Shown here: piece after piece, positions 52,201-63,476 of the stretch
How positions within the stretch are numbered: position 1 is the stretch's first letter
Layout of the letters: each line of letters begins with the position of its first letter
Source of the DNA: Ifrita kowaldi
Taxonomy: Eukaryota > Chordata > Aves > Passeriformes > Cinclosomatidae
Length of the DNA: 64,000 nt
Assembly: GCA_013398055.1 (NCBI GenBank)
Contig: VZRS01001522.1
Coordinates: 372,001 to 436,000, forward strand
Direction of reading: 5' to 3'
The notes under the pieces: model-generated
Database searches by the model: none
Told to the model about the DNA's origin: nothing
What the model saw: only the letters and a program-made list of their open reading frames with translations
Made by a program: the position numbers and the translations under genes

Positions 52201-53596
52201 AATGTTATACGAAATGCTAGTGGTGCTGAAAGAATCAGTATTGTCCTGTTCTCCTGCTTGTTATTCCCCATCTCACCCATGTCTTTTCCATGTCCTGTCA
52301 AGAGTATTCTTTCAGCTCCATGACAGATTGGATTTGGAAACTGATCTGAATTAAATTAGGAGTGACTGATGTTATCCATTGTGCAACAGCATGAAGTGCT
52401 GTGCTGGCACAAAGAAGTAGGAAGGAGAGGTGGGGAGAGGTTCTGGAGCAAGCTGATGGGGGGTAGGACAGCTGCTTTAAGTTGATGACATCTGCTCCTG
52501 CCAGATTTAAGTATTTGTGAAAAAATTTTAATGTGAACTTGAAGTAGCATGATAATGAATTACGATGATTTTCTACGTGACAGAGGATCCTTGAATGTCA
52601 ATGATTGAGAGGTGTGTCTGTGATTCTTTAGGTTCCTGACAAGATGCAGCTCGGAAAGTTTTAACTTGGGCTGATTCTTGAAGTCTTCCTTTTGGCAGTG
52701 CTCTGAAGTGCACAGGGAAACATGAGTTCTGGAAAACTGCATGAAATTAAGGGTACCTCTCACAGTCATCTGTGGAAATGGGAGATAATTCTTTAGGTAC
52801 AATATTGTTTTGGGTGCCTTTATTATCCTGATGATACAAACAGTTAGAGCAGCTGTGCAGTGTATGATTTACTTCCAGTTAGTCCAGAATTCCTGTAGCA
52901 ATGCTGTGATTGAAATACTGGTGTGTGATATAGAGGACTTCTGTTTCACTGTGACAGCTTCTCTTTCCCAAGTGTGAATTTTGTTTGCTAAAATCAAAAG
53001 ATCTTGTAACCTGAATTTTAAGGCATTTTAAGAGTTTGTTTCGTTTTGTTTTTTTTAAAAGAAATTTCTATAGAGTAAACTAAATAAACAGTGTGTTCAT
53101 TATTTGCGTAATAAATACTAGGCAAGAATTTTCAGAAATTTGACTTCATTTAGGAGTCATTTTGGCAGAGAGTACAAGATTGTAAGAATAGCTCGTAATT
53201 GTAGCAATATTCTTAATAATATTTATTAAAACTGATTCATAGCTGAACTAAAGCTCTAATGAATTAATTTAGTGGCTCTCTCCCATTTTTACTGTTGTCT
53301 TTGAATGAAGTGATGGGATCAGTAAGAGAAATCTGGAAGGGCTGATTGCTTTAGTCAGGACAGATCATCCCAACTGATTATGGTCATTGTACAAAACACA
53401 CTGAATAATTTTGATAGATTTTTTTGGTGGCAATAATTTCAATGCTATATTGAAAAATTTATGCTTCTGCTGTACAGTGTATACCTTAGGAGTTTCTGAT
53501 TGTTATGGTATTATAAGCCCAACTTGTGATGTATTGTGCTGTCATAGAAAGTGACTGAGGAGTTAGAGTGGATTTCTGAATTTTTTTCTTGCTGCT

Positions 53597-54247
53597 TCAT
53601 AGAATCATACAGTATCCCAGGCTGGAAGGTACCCACAAGGATTATGAAAGTCCAGCTCCTGGTCCTGCACAGGACCATCCCGAAGAGTCACACCATGTGC
53701 CTAGGAGAATTGTCCAAATGCTTCTTGATCTCTGTCAGGCTGGTTCTGTGACCACTTCCCTGGAGAGCCTGTTCCAGTGCCCAACCACCACCCTCTGGGA
53801 CAAGAACCTTTTCCTGATATTCAACATAAACCTCCTCTGACTCAGCTCCATGCTGTTCCCTCCAGTTCTGTCACTGGTCACAAACTTGAAGAGATCACTG
53901 CCTGCCCCTCCACTTCCTCTCATGAGGAAGTGGCAGACTGGGATGAGGTCTCCTCTCAGTCTCCTCTTCTCCACACTGAACAGACCAAGTGTCCTCCGTC
54001 TCTCCTCAGATTGTTCCCCTCTAGACCCTTCACCATCTCTATTGCCCTCCTTTGGATGCTTTCTAATATTTTAATGGCTTTCTTACATTTTGGCACCCAG
54101 AACTGCCCCCAGGACTTGAGGTGAGGCTGCCCCAGTGCAGAGCAGAGCGGGACAATCCCCTCCCTTGCCCAGCTGGCGATGCTGTGCCTGATGCACCCCA
54201 GGACATGGTTGGCCCTCCTGGCTGCCAGGGCACTGCTGACTCAGACG
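53597..54247 (-). mobile_element. CR1 LINE, 3' part with the end of the reverse-transcriptase ORF (antisense)
   Basis: The + strand shows the reverse complement of a CR1 end: TCATAGAATCATACAGTATC, then AAGTCCAGCTCCTGG..CTGCACAGGACC and ACCACTTCCCTGGAGAGCC. On the minus strand, 53974-53735 still reads in one frame EKRRLRGDLIPV...LFKFVTSDRTGGN and HWNRLSREVV, the C-terminal signature of the CR1 ORF2 protein (endonuclease/reverse transcriptase). The copy is 5'-truncated at about 54247 and lacks the catalytic regions, so it is inactive. The fairly intact 79-codon frame suggests moderate age. Confidence 0.9.
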
Positions 54248-57200
54248 TGACTCCTTATTTTGGTCAAAATAATTGATCTGGGTTTTGTCTACAAAATAAA
54301 TTATTACACTGACCAAAAATTCTAACTTGCATTGTAGAGACCATACGTGTCCATCCTTAAGGATATCAACAGACTTTGACCACATTGTCTGAAGAGCATT
54401 TCTAGGCCTGTAAGAGATGTTAAATAACAGCACTTGACATAGAAGATGTGAAATTCAACAGCACCTGCTGCTGTCTTTACTCATTTTTGGATGGATAAGA
54501 AGAGTCTTTTTAATCTAATGGTATATTTGGATTTGTTCCCAGTTCCACTTTCACTGGAATCAGGAATTTATATTTCCTCCCTCTGTCTGAACAGCCTTCG
54601 GAGTTCTGTGTGAGCTCTTTGTTAAGTATGGTACTCTGGGATATCAGATGTGTTCTAAGACTTTTGCAAGTATAACTCTAGCCAACTCTTTCCTGTTGCC
54701 ATGAGACATCGCAACTATTAAGGAGTAGTTAATTTGACATGCAATTCTTAGAGAAAAAAATCTGTATGGACCCACAGAAGAGATTCTAGTCCAGCTTTTT
54801 CTTTTAATTTGGCTTTGACACTTCTGTTCTCATAGCCTTTAAACAGATTGTTCTTCCATGCCGCAGGCAATCCATTTAGTATCTCCATCTTTTTCATTCT
54901 CATTGTGTAACCCAGGCTTTTTTCAATCTCTTGGAAAGGGCATTCCTCTTGTGGCTCATCTGTAATCGCCAGCTTCATGACAGCAAATGGGGTATCCATG
55001 AGTGTATGAGTGTGTCTGTAAATCCTTATGCTGAGTCCCTGTAGGGCAGATGAGTGGGGACCTACCCACAGTTCAGCCAATTAATGCGAGGCCTTAATCT
55101 TGTCTAAACAGCTGCAACCATTATTCAGGCTCCCACCTCAGGGAAACTGAGCTGCTATGCCTTTTGCCAGGTTCACCTCTGCATCCTTTTTTCTCCTTTA
55201 AGATGTTAGATGTTTCTCAGACTGTGGGTCCTATCCTTTTACAGGTTAATTTTGCATCTTGCACACAGGAACCTGCTTCGAGAAAACACTACATGCATTT
55301 GAGCTAAAAACTAGGTGGGAGCTAGCTCTGCTTTGAGTGTTACAAAGTGTTACATGAACTTGAGGTGGCATCCTTAAATGTTGCTATATGGATTCACTTC
55401 AATTTTGTCAAGTGTAATAGCCACAAAAATCTAAAATAATCTTGCTTTCTTTTCAGATTTTATTATGCAAAGAAGCAAATTTCAGATTTAAGTCTCCATC
55501 TAGAGACAAAATAGAAAATTCAAACTTTCAAATGAACTTGCAAGTTAGAGATGAAAACCAAACAATAAAAGATAAAAATACGTAATTTTCTTGATTGTGT
55601 GAAAGTGAAACATTAGCAGCCAATTTGTTTGTAAATCCATGAATCAAGAAGTAATATTGAGGGTTTTATGAGTTTGTCTCATAAAACTCTGTCAGTGACC
55701 GTGCTGCTCCCCATGTTGGAGTACTGTGAGAGGGTACTGAGAAAGGTTTCACAAGAACGATTGCTCTAGAAAACCATAATCCTGGGTGTGTGTGTTTGCA
55801 CTGCTGTAGAAACTTCTTTTTCTGACATTTATATTCTGCAGAAGTCTTTATTGTTAGAAAACCATAAAAGGGATTACAGACAATTAGAATTCACAAAGGC
55901 TGGTGTGTGAGCTCATCACTTCAACTTGTTTGATTTCAGAGCTGTTGAAATAAAGAGTAACCTTGGTTTTCTTCTTCCCATAATTTCGTCATGTTTCGCT
56001 TTGTCCTTGTACTCATTCTCCCTGCCCCAGCAATCTCTCACAATTGTATTACCAATTCCCTTATTTTGCCTCAGGCCTGAGATCTATCATCATTCTTAGC
56101 ATGTGCCTATGAACGATACAGCAAAATATCCTACAGTTGTTTTTAACTTGGCTCAGTACGTGAATACAGCTTATTGTGTGGCCACAGAAAAAGTTATCCT
56201 GGAACAACTGAAGGGATGAAGCTTGTCTAAACCAGCAATAGCTGAAGATGTTCATCAGTCTGCCTTCAGTCAGGTTGGCTATTGAACCACCAATGTGACC
56301 TTTAGCAGATGCAGCCAACAGTTGTGTGTTCTCAGAGTGATCTTCGTGCTGTATTTTCAGCTCTGGCATACCAACTTGGTTTTAATCCTTTTGCAAATCA
56401 TCTACCCTCTGTTTTAACCTTTGAAATTGCAATAATGAATTTCTCAATACGGCATGGCTACAGCAGTGCTTTTACCGGTGGAGATACTATTGTGGAGATA
56501 CTATTGTGAAGACACAACGAAATGCCACAGATAATAATGAGCACTAGATTATTATTGTATTTACCAGGTTGCAAGAGGGGTCCCTGCAGGATGGTTAGTT
56601 GTTTATTTTATTTAAGTTAATGCTTTTGTTGGCTCTAGCAATTTCTACTTCTCCCTCTCCTGACATCTTATTCTTTCTTTGCCTGTATCCTTTTGGAGGA
56701 CCCAATTCAATTGCCAGATGAGAAAAAAAAAGCTTTTTTTTTTTGGTTACATTACTCTTCAGTTGAATCAATTATTTGACCTCTTGTTACACAGCCTAAA
56801 AACAGCCCTTACAAATAGCAAACCTGAAAGCAGCACAGAACCAGATCCAGGCGTTTGGGAACCAAGCTGCATACAGTGCTGCTGCTTCCAGAAAAGACAT
56901 GCCCTGTGTCTGCTGAGGTTGAGAGTCAGCCTCTTTAGCTAACTCGAATCTTGGACTAACCTTAGAAAATGTGGTAAATTCTGCAGCAAGAGGAAGACAG
57001 TTGCCATGAGGATCTTCCCTCTCCTTACTGCTTCTTGTAGTATATTTATTTGATAACTTCTAGTACTCAAAACAACCACTTAAGAAACAGAGTCTGCTGA
57101 GGAGCCCTGTGCATGGTAATGTGATTGCTGAGAAGAGAAGTCGGTATTAGATAAGGAGTAAGTTCTGAAAAAAATTAGTCTAAAAATGTAAAATATCTCT

Positions 57201-58092
57201 GAGTCATAAGGAGTAGGTCCCTGTAGGATTATAATCAGGCAATTTGAGTTCCAATTTAAGTGAAGGCTAGGTGATTGTCATCAAGAGGAAGTCAGATCAT
57301 CTGCTTTCAGGCAGTGTGTCTGCTCTTTGGAAATCTAAAATCAGTTAACAGAGTATATGCTGTATTGAATATACCTGCTTCAATGAATATTTAATATAAA
57401 ACTCTTGATAAATAGCTTCCTCAAAGATGCCTTATACAAATTTAAAACATTTATATATTCTCTCTACCCTTAGTATACTTTTTAATAAACCATAAAGAAG
57501 ATTTTTATTTCTTTTGGTGCCTTACAGTTCTTAATGTTAGTATTTCTGTGCAGCTGAATTTCCTGAAGTGTGGATTTTAAGTGTGGGGAAGCCAACCACA
57601 GAAAAAAAATATGTCGTATTTTCTTTCTTTCATCAAAATCCATTTTCAGGAATTTTTCTACTAATATCCTGAAGAGCAGAATCACACCCTAATATGTTAT
57701 AACCTGCTTCTGTGCCTGCCACTGATGCCAAATCAGTTATGATAAGATTGCCAAAGACCTGCCAGTTTATTTTTTAAATGATTGGTCTCTGAGTAGCTGC
57801 AAATAAGACTAATCAAGATAAAGACTTTAAATAATATTTTCGTTCTCCAGCATATTAAGCAATATATGCATACTAAACTTGATCATTATCCAGAAATATT
57901 TAAGTTATGGAGCACACATGACTCAGTATTGAAACTGGGCCAAATATTGCAGCAATTGCTGGATAATCCCATGTTTTCTGATTTGTCAAAGCTTCTCTAG
58001 AGACTGCAAATTCTGCTTGGCTTATTAGATCACCATGCAGTTGTCTTTTAGAAGACTGGTAATTTCCAAATTATTACTGTTCTGTGCGTGTC

Positions 58093-58370
58093 TGTGGTAG
58101 GTTGACCCTGGCTGGTCACCAGGTGCCCTCCAGAGCTGCTCTGTTACTCCCCTCCTCAGCTGGACAGGGGAGAGAAAATAGAACAAAAGCCTCATGGATT
58201 GAGACACAGACAAGGAGAGATCACTCACCAACTATAGTCATAGGCAGAACAGACTCAGCTTGGGGTAAGAAATTTAATTCATTGCCAATCAAATCAGAGC
58301 AGGGTAATGAGAAAAGAAACCCCAAATCTTAAAACACGCTCCTCACGCCCCTCTCTTCTTCCTATATTTT
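58093..58370. mobile_element. Partial ERVL-like LTR (only one end present)
   Basis: TGTGGTAGGTTGACCCTGGC, CCAGGTGCCCTCCAGAGC, CTCAGCTGGACAGGGGAGAG, GATCACTCACCAACTATAG and ATTGCCAATCAAATCAGAGC match the first 280 bp of the LTR family also seen at 36674 and 685. The copy stops at about CCCCTCTCTTCTTCC and ordinary AT-rich intron follows, so the remainder is missing. It is the least diverged of the three in the shared part. No target-site duplication can be defined because one end is lost. Confidence 0.7.
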
Positions 58371-59721
58371 AATATAACTTTCTACTATTATTTTTAAAAT
58401 TTCGATTGAAATGAATGTTCAGTATGTTGAAAGGCCTTTGGAAACAAGGAACCATATAGATGGAACTTTGCTATAGTTACATATTAAGAAATTGACATAC
58501 ACATACTACTATTGCCTGATTGCTAAATGTCAGGCTATAGCTGAGGTGCTTTGAAATTTAATGATTTAAGTGTGGGTCAGGAAAAACAGAAATCATATCA
58601 AATACTCCAGACTTGTGTGAAACTTCATCTGAGAGTCCTCAAGAACTCTTTATGATTTGTTTGTTTATTCATTTGGGTTTTTTTTCAAATAGCATTCTCA
58701 TTCATATAAATCGTGTGGGCAGATTGGTTAACTGTGGTAAACTCAAGTAGATCTCTGTCACAGACTTGCTAAATTCAAGTAATGTCCCTGCTAACACTTT
58801 TTTTTGAGAACAAAAACTTACTAACTTAGCAGAATGTACTGTCTTCAAATTACTACTTGTGATCATCAGGTATGCTCCACTGAACCAGTGAACGACGTAG
58901 AATCACTGCTTACAATACTTTTCACTGTAATTCAGTTTTGTAGCATGTTTTGTGTTTTTGTGAAAAATGAACAGAAAGTTAAATTAAGCATATCAGATTG
59001 AATAAAATAAAGGCTTATCACTCACCAAGAGATCAAATCAATACTCCATTTTAGCTTTGTGACATCTTATTTCTCACAGACATTTTGAACCTCAAGTGCC
59101 TTCTGTAGTAAGTACAGCACTTCTTTTGGCATTTTGTGCCTTAGGGAGCCTCTGCCTAACCAGAAGTATTATTAGGATATTAGCTAAGAATGAAAAGCTA
59201 AAAAATGTCTGGAGACAGTCACTTGCCTTGTCAAATCCCCTTTATTTAAGGAGTTTCTCAAGCTCCAGACAGGAGGCAGTCATGGCTGCTCGAGAGCTCT
59301 TGTGCCCTTTCTTTCTCTCCGTATCAAACAGGTTCTGTAAAGAACAGAAGGGTCTTTTAGCACATCTTTATCTGAAGAGCCTTTACAAGTCAGGTGAACT
59401 TAGTTTGCCAGTACAATGTGCAGAACTAGTAAGTGGCAACGCTTCTGTCCATCAGTGGAACCATTCTTGGTTTTGTACACAGCCAGATAGGTGATGTTTG
59501 GTGCAAAAATGTTCTGTCTTTCAATAGATCACAATAAAAAAATCTGGTGGTGAAAAGTGCTATTTTAGAATATATATGCTTCTTTCCAGGCGACAAGTAA
59601 GCTGCCATAGAGGAAGCTGCAAGAGACAACTTTAGAGATAAATTCCTTGACTTGTTTCTGAGATAAGTTCAATACTGCAGCATGTGAAGTGCATTGTGTA
59701 AAAGTCCTTAGCATTACCTGG

Positions 59722-59747
59722 AGAATATATCTCTAAAGATATATTCT
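59722..59747. repeat. Perfect 11-bp inverted repeat with 4-nt loop
   Basis: AGAATATATCT and AGATATATTCT pair perfectly around CTAA. It is AT-rich, so the hairpin would be weak. It lies about 700 bp before exon 5. No function is implied. Confidence 0.8.
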
Positions 59748-60376
59748 TTTTTGAAAAAGTGGTTCCAAATCGAATATGTAATGAACTCAGTAACAACACT
59801 GGCAGCACAGCGTCTTTTTAGATACTAAGCAGAGAAAGGCAACCATACCGACTTCAGAATAGTTATGCTAGTGAGTATTTAGCTTTACACCAATCTCTTT
59901 GTTACCATTGTAGTCAGACAGCTCTGGCAGCTTTTTAGTCCTTTCTTGTGGTCGCTGCCATGTCACACAGTTGCTAGCAGTACCGTGTTATTCTCTGTTA
60001 TTGTAAAATGAAACACTAAGTCAATTTTTGGGTACTGTAGACTTCTTCAGTTCAGGCCACTTGTGATTGAATATGGAATTCTACCCATGGTTTTGAGATG
60101 GCCAGGTACAACCTAGAGTCAGATACAAAGAGAAAGATGTATGTGGTGTACTAGGGAAAAGATCTTTCTGTGGCTTTATGAGTGGTTATGAATAAAGACA
60201 AACTGCATTTGCTAAAGCCTAAGAAGTTCTGCAGTAATTTAGACAAACTGCAAAAAGTTGTGTTGAAAATTTAAGCACTGTAAGGGTAAGGGCGTAGCTG
60301 TGTAGAATGCAAACTTTGTCAGAAGTTCTTCTTATTATTTTTTGCTCTTTCTGAAAAGTTTTCACAACATACTAAA

Positions 60377-60377
<1 letters not shown>

Positions 60378-60413
<36 letters not shown>
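60378..60413. repeat. (TAA)12 microsatellite next to the exon 5 acceptor
   Basis: Twelve uninterrupted TAA units end 27 bases before the first base of CORIN exon 5. The tract therefore borders the polypyrimidine tract (TTTTTGTTCTGTGTCTC then TTTTATTCAG) and covers the zone where the branch point is usually found. Confidence 0.97.
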
Positions 60414-60414
<1 letters not shown>

Positions 60415-60440
60415 TTTTGTTCTGTGTCTCTTTTATTCAG

Positions 60441-60622
60441 TCGAGTACTCTTGCCCTGCAGGACATTTTGTGAGGCAGCAAAAGAAGGCTGTGAACCAGT
60501 CCTGGGTATGGTAAATGCTTCTTGGCCAGACTTCTTGAAGTGCTCTCAATTCCAAAACAAAACTGAGAATGACACCACTACAAGGGTATGCTTCTCACCA
60601 CACCAAGAAAACGGAAAGCAAT
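60441..60622 (+). CDS. CORIN: CORIN exon 5: second half of frizzled domain 1
   Basis: 182 nt; completes the Ser codon from exon 4 and leaves one base (T) before GTATGT, the phase expected if the next codon is Leu (human continues GKQLLCG). The translation SRVLLPCRTFCEAAKEGCEP, then VLGMVNASWPDFLKCSQF and RVCFSPHQENGKQ, matches human SHGLLPCRSFCEAAKEGCES...VLGMVNYSWPDFLRCSQF closely. It supplies the other five cysteines of the domain. Three sequons are present (NAS, NKT, NDT), and the first two positions are also glycosylation motifs in human. The exon closes the frizzled fold. The LDL-receptor repeats should follow beyond the window. Confidence 0.97.
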
Positions 60623-61064
60623 GTATGTTTCCATTCTTAACTGTTACACTGTGTTTATGAGTTTTCATTTAATAATGTATTTTCTTCCTGTGTTGGAAAA
60701 GCTATGGGTTGTAACTATTATTTCTTGTTCTGTTATTATGTTCCATCTTATCACTGTGACGGTAATTATAGTTTCCAGTGCTTTAATTGTTTAGGCTGAT
60801 TTTTTCAGACTTGTGTTGATTTGAGGCCTTTTTCATTTTACATCAACAATTCTAAGCTGTTTCAAGGAAAGAAGGTTGGAGGAAAGTAATATGACCTGTT
60901 GACTTTCTATATAGCAAATACAGGTTTGTTATTTGGAGTAGGAACCTGATGCACAGGCCAAATTTCAAGTCTATCTCCTTTTTTCTTGCTGTGAAAATGA
61001 GCCCAAAACTGATCAAGAGGAAAACTTCTCAAAAAGCATGGTCTTTATACACTCATATATAAAG

Positions 61065-61710
61065 TCATAGAATCATTTAGCTTGGAAAAGATACTGAAGG
61101 TCACCCAGTCCAACTGTTAATTCAGCACTGCCAAATCCACCACTAAACCCTGTCCCTAAACATCATGTCTACACATCTTTTAGAAACCTTCAGGGATGGT
61201 GACTACACCACTTACCTGGGAAGCCTGTTCTGATGACTGACCAGCATTTTCATGAAGAATTTTTTCCTAATATCCAATCTAAACCTCCCCTGGTGCTCCT
61301 TGAGGCTGTTTCCTCCGGTCATATTGCTTATTACCTGGGAGAAGAGACTGACTGCCACCTTTTACAACCTCCTTTCAGGCAGTTGTAGAGCGTGATCAGG
61401 TCTCCCCTGAGCCTTTTTTTCTCCAGGCTAAACACCCCCAGCTCCCTTACCACTCCTCATAAAGCTTGTGCTCTGTAGACCCTCCCCCAGCTCTGTTGTC
61501 CTTCTCTGGACTCGCTGCAGCACCTCAGTGTCTTTCTTGTACTGAGGGGCCCAAACTAAACAGAGGATTTGAGGTGTGGCCTCACCAGTGCCAAGTACAG
61601 GGGGACAATCACTGCCTGGTCCTGCTGGCCACACTATTGCTGACACAGGCCAGGTGCCATTGGCCTTGTTGGCCACCTGGACACTCACTGGTTCATGTTC
61701 AGCTGCTGTT
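61065..61710 (-). mobile_element. CR1 LINE, 3' part with degraded ORF2 end (antisense)
   Basis: TCATAGAATCATTTAGCTTGG, then TCACCCAGTCCAACTG, CCTCCCCTGGTGCTCCTTGAGG, GATCAGGTCTCCCCTGAGCC and TCTCCAGGCTAAACACCCCC are the reverse complement of a CR1 3' region. On the minus strand the frame around 61550-61500 reads WAPQYKKDTEVLQRVQRRTT, the conserved end of the CR1 ORF2 protein, and then loses frame. Truncated at about 61710, so it is inactive. It looks older than the copy at 53.6 kb because its coding frame is broken. Confidence 0.88.
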
Positions 61711-63160
61711 GTTTTAATTAAAAAACTCAAAGACTTTGTTCTTTAAAACTACCTTAAAAGATCAGGGAGGTTATATATTGTTTCTCTGAATGTTAGTTAA
61801 TGGTACAATTAAGAAAGGTCATGTATCCTGGGCTACATCCTTGCAGTCCCTGAGTATGCACGATGATATAGCCTAAAATTATTAGACCAAGTCTACCAGC
61901 TGGATTCTCCCCATCTCTAAAGGCATATTTTTGAGGAGTCATGAAGTAAAGGAGGCTGTTGTCCATACTTAACTTCTCTGTGGGAAATTTTGTAATGGCT
62001 GAGGTCCAAAAGATTGCATCTTGTTAAAGTTGAATGATTTCCAGGAAATTTGAACACTGTCCACAAATGTTTTTTATTGAATCCTATGGTATTTTGTGCA
62101 AGTTTCTGTAGTGAAAGCCTCTGGGAGCTGTGTCTTAACTGTATGATAAAAATATATGCTAAGTATGCTGAAACAATTAGGTCCAATGGATCTCTCCAAA
62201 TTGGAACAGTAAGCAAGGAATTATAAAATGCATATTTTTTTTCCATGCCTCAAATTTCCCACATAAAATGGGACTAAAAGTGTCCTTTCAGCTCACAGGT
62301 TTGTTGTAACCATATGTTTGTTGATGCCTTTGGTATCATAGGGGTAAACACTATAGAAACAAGGAGCACCTAATTTTGTATTCATGGCAGGTTCAAATAA
62401 TTAAGGTAAGAAGCTGTAGCATAAGTAAATACATAAGTGTGGTAAAGGCTTATACATTGAATAGTAAGAATAACTAGCCATGAACAATGGGTGACTATCA
62501 TATCATTAACTGAGCATGGTCATAGAATGAGGTATAACTTTGAAAAAGCAACAGAATGTGAAAGACCTGGATTTCATGCCTCTGTGGTACATAAACTGAA
62601 TACAAGGTATGATATAAATATGCCTTTTCCTCCAAATTTGGCTAAACCAGCACAGCCTGTTAAATTTTGGCAAATTATAACTGATTAGAATGTTCAAAAG
62701 CCTCACCAAATCTAGATAGCTGAACTTAGATTAAGCCGGAAGAGATTCGTCACTTATTAAACTTTCAAGTTTCAGAATATCCCGTGGCAAAAATAATATA
62801 TTTAGTACTGCTAGAGAAGAAGCTTTTTAGAATAGTGCCTGCCTGGTTAATGATTGTTCCATAATCTGTAAAGCAGGATTGGTATTTATCTGGTAGTGAA
62901 CTGCAGAAATTACAGATAAGTACACAGTGGAAGCTTACTATTTCTCACCAGGGGAAGAAATGTAGAGCCAGTTGTGAGATTTGCTGCTCCTACCTGGCAG
63001 ACTGTGGAGACCCAGGCTACTTATTGTCAGTTCTGACATCCTGTTGTATAAAACAAAAGGGATTTTTAAAATTAAATTTTTCATTGTGAACTATTGGGCA
63101 TGATGCTTGGATGTGAATGGTTTTCATGTAGAATGAGAGACTATAATTGAGCTGTCTTCC

Positions 63161-63476
63161 AGGACCTGCAGGGAGCCTACAAGAAAGATGGAGACAGGAG
63201 ACAAGAACACATAGTGATAGGAGAAGGAGGAAAGGCTTGAAACTGAGAGTAGGTTTAGATTAGATATTAGGAAGAAAATCTTTGCTGTGAGGCACTGGAA
63301 CAGGTTGACCAGAGAAGTTGTGGATGCCCCATCCCCGGAAGTGTTCAGGGCCAGGTTGGATGGGGCTCTGAGTGACCTGGTCTAGTGGAAGGTGTCCTTG
63401 CCCATGCCAAGGGGGTTGGAATAAGATGATCTTTAAGGTCCCTTCCAACCCAAGCCCTTCTATGATTCTGTGATTC
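63161..63476 (+). mobile_element. CR1 LINE, 3' end, 5'-truncated (sense)
   Basis: Sense CR1 words in order: TTAGATATTAGGAAGAAAATC, GGCACTGGAACAGGTTGACC, GAAGTTGTGGATGCCCC, GGCCAGGTTGGATGGGGCTC, ACCTGGTCTAGTGGAAGGTG, GTTGGAATAAGATGATC, CCCTTCCAACCCAAGCCC and the tail TATGATTCTGTGATTC with its 8-bp microsatellite-like end. This is the best-preserved CR1 3' end in the window. It has no coding capacity. Confidence 0.93.

Larger units (their letters stand above)
41600..60440 (+). other. CORIN: CORIN intron 4
   Basis: About 18.8 kb, from a weak GTATTT donor to GTTCTGTGTCTCTTTTATTCAG. No supportable gene. It contains an antisense LTR (about 42449-42748), a T/G-rich run, an ancient SINE-like relic (46440-46640), a small and a long antisense CR1 relic, the 5' part of an ERVL-like LTR, a short hairpin at 59722 and a (TAA)12 tract. 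The stretches 42.8-43.5, 43.7-46.4, 46.7-52.1 and 54.3-58.0 kb look like ordinary intron. Confidence 0.9.

Noticed and set aside
53551..54124. Open frames of 66-115 codons on the + strand
   Set aside because: They are shadows on the opposite strand of the CR1 ORF2 relic.
59096..59494. 132-codon + strand open frame in intron 4 beginning with a signal-peptide-like segment
   Set aside because: Attractive N-terminus, but no recognisable domain, no cysteine pattern and no supporting splice sites. Most likely chance.
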